A DNA stretch of 64,000 bases from Pratylenchus scribneri (lineage: Eukaryota > Nematoda > Chromadorea > Rhabditida > Pratylenchidae): positions 186,001 to 250,000 of the forward strand of contig JAQSEB010000195.1 of NCBI GenBank assembly GCA_030063045.1, given 5' to 3'. The translations under genes and the position numbers were made by a program. Each line of letters starts with the position of its first letter. Within the stretch, counting starts at the first letter, position 1. This document shows positions 1 through 9,801 of this stretch, in pieces. Under the pieces are notes generated by a model, which searched no databases, had not been told where the DNA came from, and was given only the letters and a program-made list of their open reading frames with translations.

Positions 1-2
1 CT

Positions 3-134
3 AATTTTCTCTCCAAGCCAGCATTATTAGAACGATTACTGGAATTTGCTTTAAGGGTATATTCAGAAAATGAAAAAATAAATAATTTTAGTTCTCCCAA
101 TCTAGTTTTTAAAAATTTTATAATTAGTAATTAA
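3..134 (+). CDS. Partial terminal exon of an unidentified host gene
   Basis: An open frame enters from the left edge of the window and ends at a TAA at 132-134. It gives 43 residues with ordinary protein composition (Leu, Glu, Arg, Ala, Ser), including the run PALLERLLEFALRVYSENEK. This is unlike the Phe/Ile/Asn/Lys-only products of random AT-rich frames nearby. It reads like an amphipathic helix and is probably the last exon of a gene whose body lies upstream of the window. I do not recognise the family. The call rests on composition only; no splice acceptor is visible because the exon starts outside the window. Confidence 0.45.
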   Translation, partial: NFLSKPALLERLLEFALRVYSENEKINNFSSPNLVFKNFIISN

Positions 135-3100
135 TAATATTTCAATTAATTAATTATTTTTTAGACGATATGGTTTACTTTTAATTATTTGAAAATTTTG
201 TATTCATTTTTAAAATTAATTATATTTGAGTAAATAATAAATATAAATTTTTTCGAAATAGAAAATCCAAGTATTAGACTAGGTGTATAGATCAATTTAT
301 CCAGTTGATCAATGTTAATTTAAATATTTAAATTATTATAGATTCCAATTTAATTTTTCTAATTATTTTATTTTTTTCCTTACTTAATTTTCCTATAATT
401 TTTTTTTAAAATTTATTTTCTATTATGTTATGTTTAAATTTATATAATTAATTTAATTGTCACATATAACAATTAATTGTAACCAAAATGATTTTTTTTT
501 CAAAGAACTTTTTATAGATTTTGAAAATTTTTAAATAAATTATTATTTCTGAACCCTTTATTGCCATTTTTAGCAATCAAATCTTTTTCTTATGTACCTC
601 TCTTAAATATATATTGAATTTTTCATATACGATTCTCTGAATTGAATTTAAAAAATTCAAAATTTAAAGCTATATTTAAAAAATGAAATCCCATTAAACT
701 TATTTATCTAACCAAAGAAAATTTATTAACCTGGAAAGAAAATTTTTTTTGAAATGTTGGTCTTTCTCTCGGTTTTTTCAAAATGATAATGATAGAAAAA
801 TGATATGATAATGATAATGCTAAAATGATATGATAATGATATGATAGTGATATGATAGTGATAATTGCCACTATCATTATCATATCATATCATTTTGAAT
901 GATACCATTTTGACTATCATATCACTATCATATCATTTTGAAAATTTTGGTATCATGAAAACACTGGTAATTAATCAATTTTTATTTTTTTTATAATGAG
1001 AGCAATTTTTCAAATTATCTTATTATGTTAAAAAAATTCACATTCTTATAAATTTAAAATTAGTAACAATTCAATCTGTCCTTTAAATTATTTATTTGAA
1101 AATAGGTTATTTGTAATAATAAAAAAGAATATTATTTTATTTTATTGATTATTATTTTCCTAAATTAAAAAATTATAATTTATAGAAAATCCAAGTAATT
1201 TTTCTAATTATAAATAATTTTTAATATATATTATATATTAAATATCCATATTTTATTAAATTTTATTTTTTTATCTTTATATTATTTCAAGTCTTTTTTA
1301 TTTTTCTATTTTTGCTGAGATGTTCATTAAAGTGATTTCATTATTAATTTACTTTAAGGTTATAAAATTATATTATTTATTCTTATTTGCAGATATTTCA
1401 TTAATATATTTTTAAAATACAGAATACTCTCATAAAACTCACATAGTTGATTCTTTTTATTCTCTTTACTTTAATAATAAATGTTTAAAAATTTATATTT
1501 TTCCTTTTATAATATCATTATTAAAAATGATAAAATTCACAATTTCCTTTAAAATTATACAATAAAAATAAATTAATCATAATCACAACGGATCCGCTCT
1601 TCAAATTTTTTTTAAATTCATTAATGCAAATAATTGCTTATCGGCCATTTTCTTCTTCATGATTATCATTTTTAATTTTTTTTATCATCAGTTATTAAAT
1701 TCAATTATTTATTACAAATTATGGACCAGTGTGTAAAATACAGTTTCGATTCAATAGGCATCTTCCTGGTTTGTTTTTAACAAATCTTTTTAATTTCCAT
1801 CTTTCTATCATAATTTTTATATACATTTTTACTATTCTTTCTTTTTTTTAATCACCATAATTATTTTTATTATATTCTTTTTTTATATTTATTTTTTTTG
1901 TGGTAAAATTTATCTCTCCTAAAAATTATTTAAAATTTTTATAAATAGATTATTTTTATTTAATGATAAAAAAATAAAATGAATATAAAATTTTTTGTTA
2001 ATTTTAGTCATTTGAAATAATTGATAATGAATTTAAATATTTCTTAATTATAAATTAATTTTTCGGTAGCCAAAATTTTTGTAAACTTTCGATCAACGGT
2101 TGTAGTTCAATATAGTTTATATCAATAGATTATATGGCAATTTAAAAATTAGAATATTTTACAAAAAAAAAACTATTGGAATAGTTAATTGAATCAATCT
2201 ATTTATATATTTTTATTATCTTTTATAAATGTACTACATTCTTTGTTTACATTTTTCATATTTTTAAGGAAATATTATTTTAAATTCATTTCTTACTTAT
2301 ATAATTTTTTATTATTAATAATTGTTAAATTTTATTTCATTTAAAATTTTTTATTTATCAAGTAAATTAAGAAATTCTTTATTTTCATTAAAAAAAATTA
2401 ATTTTAAATATCTCTTTTATTATAAATTAATAATTAATTATTTTTTGAAGAAAATTTATAATAGATATTTTTATTATAAATTCTTTCATTTCAAAGAAAT
2501 TAAAGCATAGAATTTCATGAATTTTTTTCCTTTATTAAATTCGAGAGAAATTTATGTTTTAATCTGTTTTAAGCATATGTTTTTATGTATTTAATTTTAT
2601 TTAAATAATTTAATAATAAAATATTTTTATTATTTAACAAATCATTAAAATTAAAATTATTAATCTTTTATTAATTTATAATAATTTAAATAAATTTTAA
2701 ATATTTTCTTATTTTTAAATTCCCTTTTCTCTTGATAAATATTAAATTAATTTAAATTTAATTAAGTGAATATTATATTTAATTTTATAAAATTTTTTAT
2801 TAACTTCAACCAATGCTAGCATTTCCCGGCGATCAAGTCATTAGAACAGTGACGAAATTTAAATTCATTATTATTTATTCTATTATGAATTTTGATTTCT
2901 TCATGTTGTTCATTTTCTAATGCCATGTATGCAGCCAGCATTTTTAATATTATTACTTATTACGATTTATTATAAGCTAAAATTTGAAATTAGATCAATC
3001 ATAATAATAAATTTAAAAATTTTTCTTAATTCATTATTTAAATTTCACTAAATAGAAAAATAGAAATAATTTTATATTATTTATATATATTAGTATATTT

Positions 3101-6100
3101 CACAATTTCATTAATAATTAAAAAAATTCCGATTTTTCATATTTTATAAAATTAATAAATTTTTCCAAGCAATTAAATATTGGTATATAAATATATTATG
3201 AAAATCTTAACTATAATTAAAAAATTCATAATTTCACAGGCAATAAATGATTTTTATTTATAAATTTTATTATTTAATAAATATTAATTTTTTTAACATT
3301 TTTTATTATTTCGATTTAATATTTTTCACATATTTTATAATATTGTAAATTTATTATATTTAATTGCATATTTATTTGGATAAATTTATATTCAATTAAT
3401 TTTAATAGTTATTAAATAGATTCTAAAATTTTTATTTTTATTAACGAAAAGAGTGCATCGGGAAATTAATTGTTTTAGGAATATCATTTGAAATTTATGA
3501 AATTATTAATATTACATATAATAATTTTCATATTGAATTAAAATTTAATTTTAAAAATATTAAAAGCTTCAACAAATTAATTTTTTATTATTATTGCGTA
3601 TAAAAAATTATAATTCTTTTATATTTAAATTATTTTTATTAATATATTAATTTATATCATTTATACAATATTATTATTTTATTAAAAATTGTAATTTAAT
3701 TTACATTATATTTTATTTTTTTCCTTAACAAAATTAATAATAGAAATTGTTATTGGTTTGCTGTCCTTTTTCAACCATCTTCTGAATCATACTTTGAGTG
3801 TGCCGCATTTATTACAATGACGAATTTTAACAAAAAATACTGGTTACTTTTATTTTTCATGTAATAATTAATTTTAGTTGCTTTTCTAAATATTTAACAC
3901 TATAAAATTTTATAGCATGTAATAGAATTTAATTTTTTTTATTATTTATAAATTTATATTTTAATCAAATCTATGTCACTTTTTGAAAAGCTAATCCATT
4001 TATTTTACTTTCTTTCAAACTTTTTAATTTCTATTTCTATTATTATTTGTAGATGATTTTTATTTTTTAATTTTAAACTAACTTTATCGTTATCTTCTTA
4101 TTAAAAAATATTTGTCAGTGCTCTTCTATCAATTTCATGAATGATGGGCATGTTCTCGCCATAAAGAAATAAAAAAAATTGTGAAATTTATAAAATAATA
4201 TAAAATTTGTATAGTTAAAATTTATATTTAATATTTTATTGAGTACTAATTTTATAGTTAAAAATTTTAATTATAGAAATAAATACAAATCAATTAATTT
4301 TTCTGCTCTTATTTTATTCTTAGCTTTTTTACTTAATATATTTTATGATTATCAATTTTTATTCGATTGTTTATCAATTTCGAATGTCTTTTTATTTTTA
4401 AATTTAATTTGTTAATTATTTTAATTTATTAACAATTGATTTTGTCTTTTAGAGCTTTCTTTATTTCAAATATATAACAAAATATATTTGAGAAAATAAT
4501 ATATTTATTTTATTTCTTAATTTTAAAATCTAAAAAATTAATTCTCTATATGTTGTATTCATTGTTTATGAAAGTCTTTTTCCAACAATTTATCCAGTGT
4601 TTTTTAATTTGAGTATATCGAAAAATATTATGAAGGATTACGTGTTAATAATTTAAATTTTATATTTTAAATTGCTTGTTTATTGTGAAAATCAAAAAAT
4701 GTGCTTTTCTATGTTTTCAATCTGGATATCTGCAAGCATCTTTATATGGAATAATGATTATAAATTTATTAATTTGTTTATTTCTTCCTTTTCATAATTT
4801 ATTCCATTAATAAATAGGTATCACTTTTATAAATAAATATAATTATTTTTATTCTTCTTTTTTTTATTCAAAATTCGTCGTGAATAAAATAATCCAATTT
4901 TAATTGAAATTGCCAGAATTATTTTCTTTCTTTTCTTTTTTATCAATTTAAAATAAATTAAAAAATATAATTAAATTTCAATACATTGAACCGTGATATT
5001 ATGATTTACATCATCATGTATGAGCTAAAAAAATTTTTATTTATTGATCTTTTTAAAAATTAATTTTTTATACTTATTTTTATTTCTCACTCTTTGTTTT
5101 TTTTGATGAATAATTAGGATCGAGAACAAGGATTATGAAAGTTTGAATTTGATGAAATTTTTCAATCTAAGAAGCAAATTTACCTCACATCATCTCTCTT
5201 TTTTTGCTTGCAAAAATATAATCTATTATAAATTATAATTCAACTAAATTATATATTTCCAATTCAATTTTATTTTATTTTTAATTATTTTTGTATAAAA
5301 ATTCTTTATTAAAATTAATTATAAAATTTAGATCAAATTTACAATATAAAATTTTATTCTATAAAAAAAGATAGAATTTATCAGCATTATATTATATTTT
5401 GTTACTTCGCTATCGCTAAAGATGTAGTTCTTATTCATTTATGATGTGTCACTGATACATTACAAACGAATATATAAATGATATTTTTTTCCGTTAAATC
5501 ATTTTCTCAACTAAAATTTTTCATATTTTATGGATATGTATAGCCTGTAAAATATAAACCAATTTTTATATAATTAAGTTGTTTACGCCAGATTGTTTTT
5601 TCAATAAAATATTTAATTCTCATTAAATTTATAAAATTAAAATTTTTGTTCATTTACTATTTATTATTCGACAAATGTTTTTCACTTATTTTATAGGTAA
5701 TAAACAAGGTGAATATCTCGATAATTAGAAGAGAATTTTCTGACTGTGCCGAAATTATTCACATAAATTTTCATCATAAGAACAGTTATCGATAGATTTT
5801 GTCTCTTTAATTTTTTATCATATAATCCATTTTTTTTATTCTTGACGATCTAATTCATCCAACGTCTTTTTAAAATATTGCTGATGAAATTATTTAAAGA
5901 CACCATTATAAATAAAGCGAAAAAATTAACAAAAAATGTTAAATTATATTAAATTTAAAAATTATTAACATAAATTTTAGGTCTTTTTTTCTGAAAAAAA
6001 TTTTCCTTTTCTTTGAAATAGAGTTTTACAAAAAAATATTATTATAATTTTTATATAATTTGAAATTTTGCGTCGTATATTTAATTATAATTTTCAATTT

Positions 6101-6810
6101 ATAACATGCTTTAATGTTATTCCTTCTAGATTTTTTTCTTAAAATTAATAAAAATTTTCTAAAAATCGTTTATAAAAAATAAATTTAATAATTTAAAATA
6201 AAAAAATTATTATTTTTTTTATTTTGAATTTTGCCAATTTATTTTCAATTTATATTCATCCTTGAAAAAAATTATTAACATTAATATTTTTTAATTCAAT
6301 GATCAAAATTAATTCTGAAATAATTAACAAAAAACTGAATTCTTATTATTTCGTAATTTTAGTTAATTTAAATATAATTATAATATCAATTACATTAAAA
6401 TTAAATTATATTTTTTTCCTTTACTTATCTTATGATTTTTTCTTTTTGATTTTTATTATAGCTATGCGATTTATTATTTTCCCGCGATTAATAATTTTTG
6501 TTTAGGCATTTAATGATTTGATCAAACTTCAATATAATCTGTATTTCTTGTTTTAAAAACTAGTTCGTCCTCTAAAAGATTTTCAATATATTATTTTTTT
6601 AATTTTAATTTCATACAATTAACAAATAATAGATTATTTTTAAAAAAACTAATAAATTAAAATAGTCAATTTATTATAAACAAATTTTGAAAATTTAAAA
6701 ACACTATATTTTTTTGCTTATTATATCTTTATTTCAGAAAATAAATTGCCAAAATAAGTCGATTTAGAAAATGAATATGAAACAAAATAATCAAACATTT
6801 TTTTAGACAG
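135..6810. other. AT-rich host flank without recognisable genes
   Basis: Strongly AT-rich DNA with long A and T runs. Open frames here are short and made almost entirely of Phe, Ile, Leu, Asn, Lys and Tyr, as expected by chance. The one structured element is the GATA-rich palindrome near 780-950. I see no RNA gene, transposon end or convincing exon in the rest. Confidence 0.6.
781..947. repeat. GATA-rich imperfect palindrome
   Basis: The left arm is built of repeated ATGATATGATA and TGATAGTGATA words up to about 865. The right arm, from about 870, is built of their reverse complements (ACTATCATTATCATATC and similar), with a second, shorter reverse-complement block at about 912-940. The arms are simple-sequence but clearly inverted about a centre near 868, so the single strand could fold into a long hairpin. 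It may be a degenerate microsatellite that expanded as a palindrome, or the remains of a small foldback element. No target duplication was found. Confidence 0.6.
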
Positions 6811-6816
6811 AATATA
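6811..6816. repeat. Left target-site duplication of the Maverick (AATATA)
   Basis: The six bases AATATA directly precede the left terminal inverted repeat. The same six bases follow the right repeat at 22567-22572. A 6-bp target duplication is the known signature of Maverick/Polinton integration. Confidence 0.93.
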
Positions 6817-6846
6817 AGTAGTATATAGTACAATTTTCATCCAGAT

Positions 6847-6906
6847 TGATCTTTGATCCCTTAGCTCGATCCTATCTGATCATTGATCACTTAGCCCAAT
6901 CCTATC
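6847..6906 (+). repeat. Subterminal tandem pair of 30-bp units (left end)
   Basis: Two directly adjacent 30-bp units, 6847-6876 and 6877-6906, differ at four positions. Both end CGATCCTATC or CAATCCTATC, and both contain TTGATC followed by CTTAGC. The mirrored pair lies at 22479-22536 in the right repeat. Paired repeats this close to the tips are a natural candidate for an integrase or terminal-protein binding site; that role is inferred. Confidence 0.8.
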
Positions 6907-7082
6907 GAGCTACTTTAGAAGATTGATCTCTTAATTACGTCAATTAATTAATTGACACATTATGTCTATTCATTTAATCTTTAATTTTTTAAGAAATTAA
7001 TTAATTTTTTAAGAAATTAATTAATTTTAAATTAATTACTAATTATCTTTTGACAATTTTGAGTTACCATTGGCAATTCAAA

Positions 7083-7172
7083 AATTCCTCGACCAGACCG
7101 GGAATTGAACCCGAGCCGAGCCGACCAAAATAAATCCATAGCCTTCACCTTTCGGCTATTCGGCCATTGGAT
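7083..7172 (-). other. tRNA-like block with pol III A and B box matches (left TIR)
   Basis: On the minus strand, TGGCCGAATAG (7156-7166) resembles a tRNA A box, and GGTTCAATTCC (7101-7111) fits the B box consensus GWTCRANNC. They are spaced as in a class II (Leu/Ser) tRNA. The ends can pair only weakly as an acceptor stem, and no clean anticodon stem is visible. It is therefore a tRNA-derived or tRNA-mimicking sequence, not a functional tRNA gene. The same block occurs in the right repeat. Confidence 0.5.
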
Positions 7173-7641
7173 GAGGGAACATTCAATTTCGCTCATATAC
7201 CATCCACTATCTCCAACCAATTCCCCTTTTTCCCTCATGAGTGAAAAGGAGGACCATTGGTTTTTGACTTGTGAAAACAGAAGGGATATTGATCATTGAT
7301 TTCTTGGCTCAATTTTATTGACCAAATTTTCAAACTTTTCTTTATTTTTCCCATTTAATTTATTATCATTTTTCCAAGATTAAGATAATTATCTCATATC
7401 TAATATTTTAATTTTTATAATATTTTGACAATTGTAAAGAATAATGTGGGCGCTGCAAGGAATAATGTGGGCACAAACAATGAGAGAGAACATGCGTGTA
7501 TGTTCGAAGGGACACGCATTATAGAATAAATAAAGAGACTGATAATTAATCTAATTTTGATTATTCAAAAAGTATTATCTTTATATTGAAAGGAGAGATA
7601 AGGGCATAAAGACTGAATGTGGGGAGAGTAGAGTTAGGGGG

Positions 7642-7766
7642 TAACAAGAAAGGTTAGGGGCACAAAGGCTGATGGAAAGAAATGATGTGGGTAATAATAA
7701 ATATGGGCAAAGGATGAATGCATGGTCTATTTAAGCAATAATTTGTGTTCAATTACACTCATTAAA
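7642..7766 (+). promoter_or_regulatory. Leader of the ATPase gene with TATA-like GTCTATTTAAG
   Basis: Non-coding AG-rich leader between the left inverted repeat and the ATPase. GTCTATTTAAG at 7725-7735 is a variant of the motif found before three other plus-strand units (8401, 12010, 13935). It lies 32 bp upstream of the ATG at 7767. This spacing places the transcription start just before that ATG and makes the ATG at 7722, which lies upstream of the motif, unlikely to be used. Confidence 0.6.
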
Positions 7767-8384
7767 ATGTTCTTTTCACCCTTCACCTTAATTTTAGCCG
7801 GAGCCACTGGTTCTGGAAAAACACAATGGTTGCTGAAGTTCCTAAAGCATCGAGAACAATTGATCGATCCACCACCCCAGAAAGTACTCTATTGCTATGG
7901 CGAATTGAATGACACAATTATGCGATTGAAAACAGTGGAAGGTGTGGAAACATATAATGGCGTTCCTGATGAGGAAATGATAAAATCAATGCCAAAACCT
8001 TTGCTCCTCATTTTGGATGATTTAATGCTGGACACAAAAAATGATTTTCTTGACCTCCTATTCACACGTGGATCCCATAATTGGAACACCAGCGTTGTAT
8101 TTGTGACTCAATCCATATTTGGAAGGAATATTCGTACGGCACGGAGCAATGCACACGTGCTTGTTTTGATGCGTAGCCCTTCCTCACAATTGCAATCAAA
8201 AACAATTGGTTCACAATTATTTCCCGGGAGATTGAATTATTTTATGGAGGCTTGGACAGATGCCACTCATGAACCCTTTTCATATTTGGTAATCAATATG
8301 CACCCAAATGCACCTGAATATTTGCGTTTGTCAACGGACATTTTTCCTGGGGAAAAGCAAAAAATTTATCTTCCAATTGATTGA
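7767..8384 (+). CDS. ATP: Packaging ATPase (FtsK/HerA superfamily, poxvirus A32-like)
   Basis: A 205-residue P-loop ATPase of the kind that pumps genomes into capsids in Polintons and nucleocytoplasmic large DNA viruses. Walker A is GATGSGKT at residues 12-19, directly after the N-terminal strand. Walker B is LLLILDD at 79-85, with two acidic residues as usual. The following strand VVFVTQ at 110-115 carries the sensor Gln typical of the family. Length is normal for Polinton ATPases. I chose the ATG at 7767 rather than the in-frame one at 7722 because a TATA-like motif lies between them and Walker A normally sits very near the N-terminus. The frame is intact. It is the first gene of the element, 62 bp upstream of the integrase. 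Confidence 0.93.
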   Translation: MFFSPFTLILAGATGSGKTQWLLKFLKHREQLIDPPPQKVLYCYGELNDTIMRLKTVEGVETYNGVPDEEMIKSMPKPLLLILDDLMLDTKNDFLDLLFTRGSHNWNTSVVFVTQSIFGRNIRTARSNAHVLVLMRSPSSQLQSKTIGSQLFPGRLNYFMEAWTDATHEPFSYLVINMHPNAPEYLRLSTDIFPGEKQKIYLPID

Positions 8385-8400
8385 GTTGGATTGGTCAGGG

Positions 8401-8411
8401 GTCTATATAAA
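8401..8411 (+). promoter_or_regulatory. TATA-like motif before integrase (GTCTATATAAA)
   Basis: GTCTATATAA starts 16 bp after the ATPase stop and 46 bp before the integrase ATG. It matches the motif at 12010 almost exactly. A start site about 25-30 bp downstream would fall between the out-of-frame ATG at 8411 and the integrase ATG at 8447. Confidence 0.6.
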
Positions 8412-8446
8412 TGCAAAAAAAAAATCAATAAAAAATCAAAAATAGA

Positions 8447-9793
8447 ATGACATATCAATTCAGTCCATATATAAAAGATAATTTAGAATTTTTGCAAAAG
8501 CTAGCAAAAACAAAATCGGATAGAAAGAAAAACGCCTTGATATTGAACGCAAACGCCGATCAAATTTTGGCAATTGTTGAAATTTGTGCAAATATTTTGC
8601 GCTATAATTTCATTTTAACTCCCCAACAGAAGAGACGTCTGATCAAATTTGCCGATTATTATCGGGCAATGACCACAATTATGGGCAAAACTCTGATTAA
8701 CAATTTACTCAACGCACTCTTTTACAAGTTAAAATCTCCGGCTAGCTACACAGGAATACAGGCGCTATATACGGAAGCAAAGAAACACAATCCAGCAGTT
8801 ACAATGAAAGATGTGGAAACATTTTTGCATAATGAGCGCACATGGACTTTATACAAACCTGCCAGGAAATGCTACAAGCGACTCAAAACAATTCCCTCTG
8901 GGCTAAACACAGATTGGAAATGTGATTTATGCATCTTTGATGACCTCAAAGATCAAAATGATCAATACCGTTACCTATTGGTTTGTATTGACGTCTTGAG
9001 CCGAAAAATTCATGTGGCACCTGCTAAGACAAAGCGAAGCGACGATATGATTGATGCATTCAATAGGGTATTTGCAAAATCCAAGGTCATACCACATAAG
9101 CTATATTCCGATTCGGGTGTGGAATTCCAGGCCAAAAAAATGCTAGATTATTTTCGGCAGAGAGACATTTTAAAGAGGGTAATGTACAGTCCTCATTTGC
9201 ATGCCGGTGTTGTGGAGCGGGCCAACAAGACCATAAAGCTTCGGCTGTACAAATATTTTAGCCAAAATAACACTACGCGATGGGTGGAATCAATTCAAAA
9301 AATTGTCGAAAACATAAACAATAGTGTGAATCGCACAATTGGAATGACTCCAAACCAGGTCACATATGAAAATGCTCAAGAACTTTGGCAGAGGCTATAT
9401 AAATCAGAAGAAAAAGAGGAAAAAATGTCTCAAAAACGAAAAAACAAATTTTCACACGGAGATATTGTACGTATCGCTAAAGAGAAGGGCACATTTGGAC
9501 GATCATTTCATCCAAACTATACGGACGAATTGTTTCGAATCACAAAAGTGAATCCCACCAATCCCCCATCCTATAGAATTGAAGATTTGGAGGGCAATAC
9601 GATTTCAGGCATTTTTTACGCACCCGATTTGGTCAAAACCACATTGGACACAACGCATCGTATTGCAGAAGTGTTGAGGACACGAAAACGTAAAGGAGTA
9701 GTAGAGCATTTTGTACGCTGGGTGGGATATTCCGACAAGTATAATAGTTGGATCAAAGACTCAGATTTGGTTACCGCTCCAATAGCTGAATAA
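8447..9793 (+). CDS. INT: Retrovirus-type integrase with C-terminal chromodomain
   Basis: A 448-residue protein that would catalyse strand transfer of element ends into host DNA. Residues 1-95 hold a helical domain (ADQILAIVEICANIL, then LTPQQKRRL) like one I recall as a separate small ORF in other Polinton-like elements. Residues 98-150 (SYTGIQALYTEAKK, then LYKPARK) match the linker usually seen before Polinton integrase cores. The DDE core follows: D160 (DWKCDLC), D222 (YSDSG) and E257 (VVERANK), with the second and third 35 apart as expected. Residues 404-440 form a chromodomain (HRIAEVL, FVRWVGY, NSWI), which may steer integration to modified histones. The frame is complete. The next gene starts 8 bp after the stop, so both probably share a transcript from the 8401 promoter. 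Confidence 0.93.
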   Translation: MTYQFSPYIKDNLEFLQKLAKTKSDRKKNALILNANADQILAIVEICANILRYNFILTPQQKRRLIKFADYYRAMTTIMGKTLINNLLNALFYKLKSPASYTGIQALYTEAKKHNPAVTMKDVETFLHNERTWTLYKPARKCYKRLKTIPSGLNTDWKCDLCIFDDLKDQNDQYRYLLVCIDVLSRKIHVAPAKTKRSDDMIDAFNRVFAKSKVIPHKLYSDSGVEFQAKKMLDYFRQRDILKRVMYSPHLHAGVVERANKTIKLRLYKYFSQNNTTRWVESIQKIVENINNSVNRTIGMTPNQVTYENAQELWQRLYKSEEKEEKMSQKRKNKFSHGDIVRIAKEKGTFGRSFHPNYTDELFRITKVNPTNPPSYRIEDLEGNTISGIFYAPDLVKTTLDTTHRIAEVLRTRKRKGVVEHFVRWVGYSDKYNSWIKDSDLVTAPIAE

Positions 9794-9801
9794 TTGCTCA
9801 A

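Larger units (their letters stand above)
6817..7641. repeat. Left terminal inverted repeat of the Maverick
   Basis: The sequence matches, as reverse complement, the stretch 21743-22566, with scattered substitutions and small indels. One difference is a duplicated GAATAATGTGGGC segment near 7440-7472 that is single on the right. The outer 15 bp are perfect. The repeat holds a subterminal 30-bp tandem repeat (6847-6906) and a tRNA-like block (7083-7172, minus strand). Short open frames inside it are mirrored in the other repeat and look non-coding. The imperfect match means this is not a fresh insertion, because the two ends are normally kept identical while the element replicates. Confidence 0.93.

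Noticed and set aside
7032..7299. Opposing open frames of 64-68 codons in the left TIR, mirrored at 22086-22353
   Set aside because: Both strands are open over the tRNA-like block; duplication follows from the inverted repeat and the residues look like chance translation.
7722..7766. Upstream ATG giving a 220-residue ATPase
   Set aside because: A TATA-like motif lies immediately downstream of that ATG, and Walker A is normally close to the N-terminus; ATG 7767 fits better.
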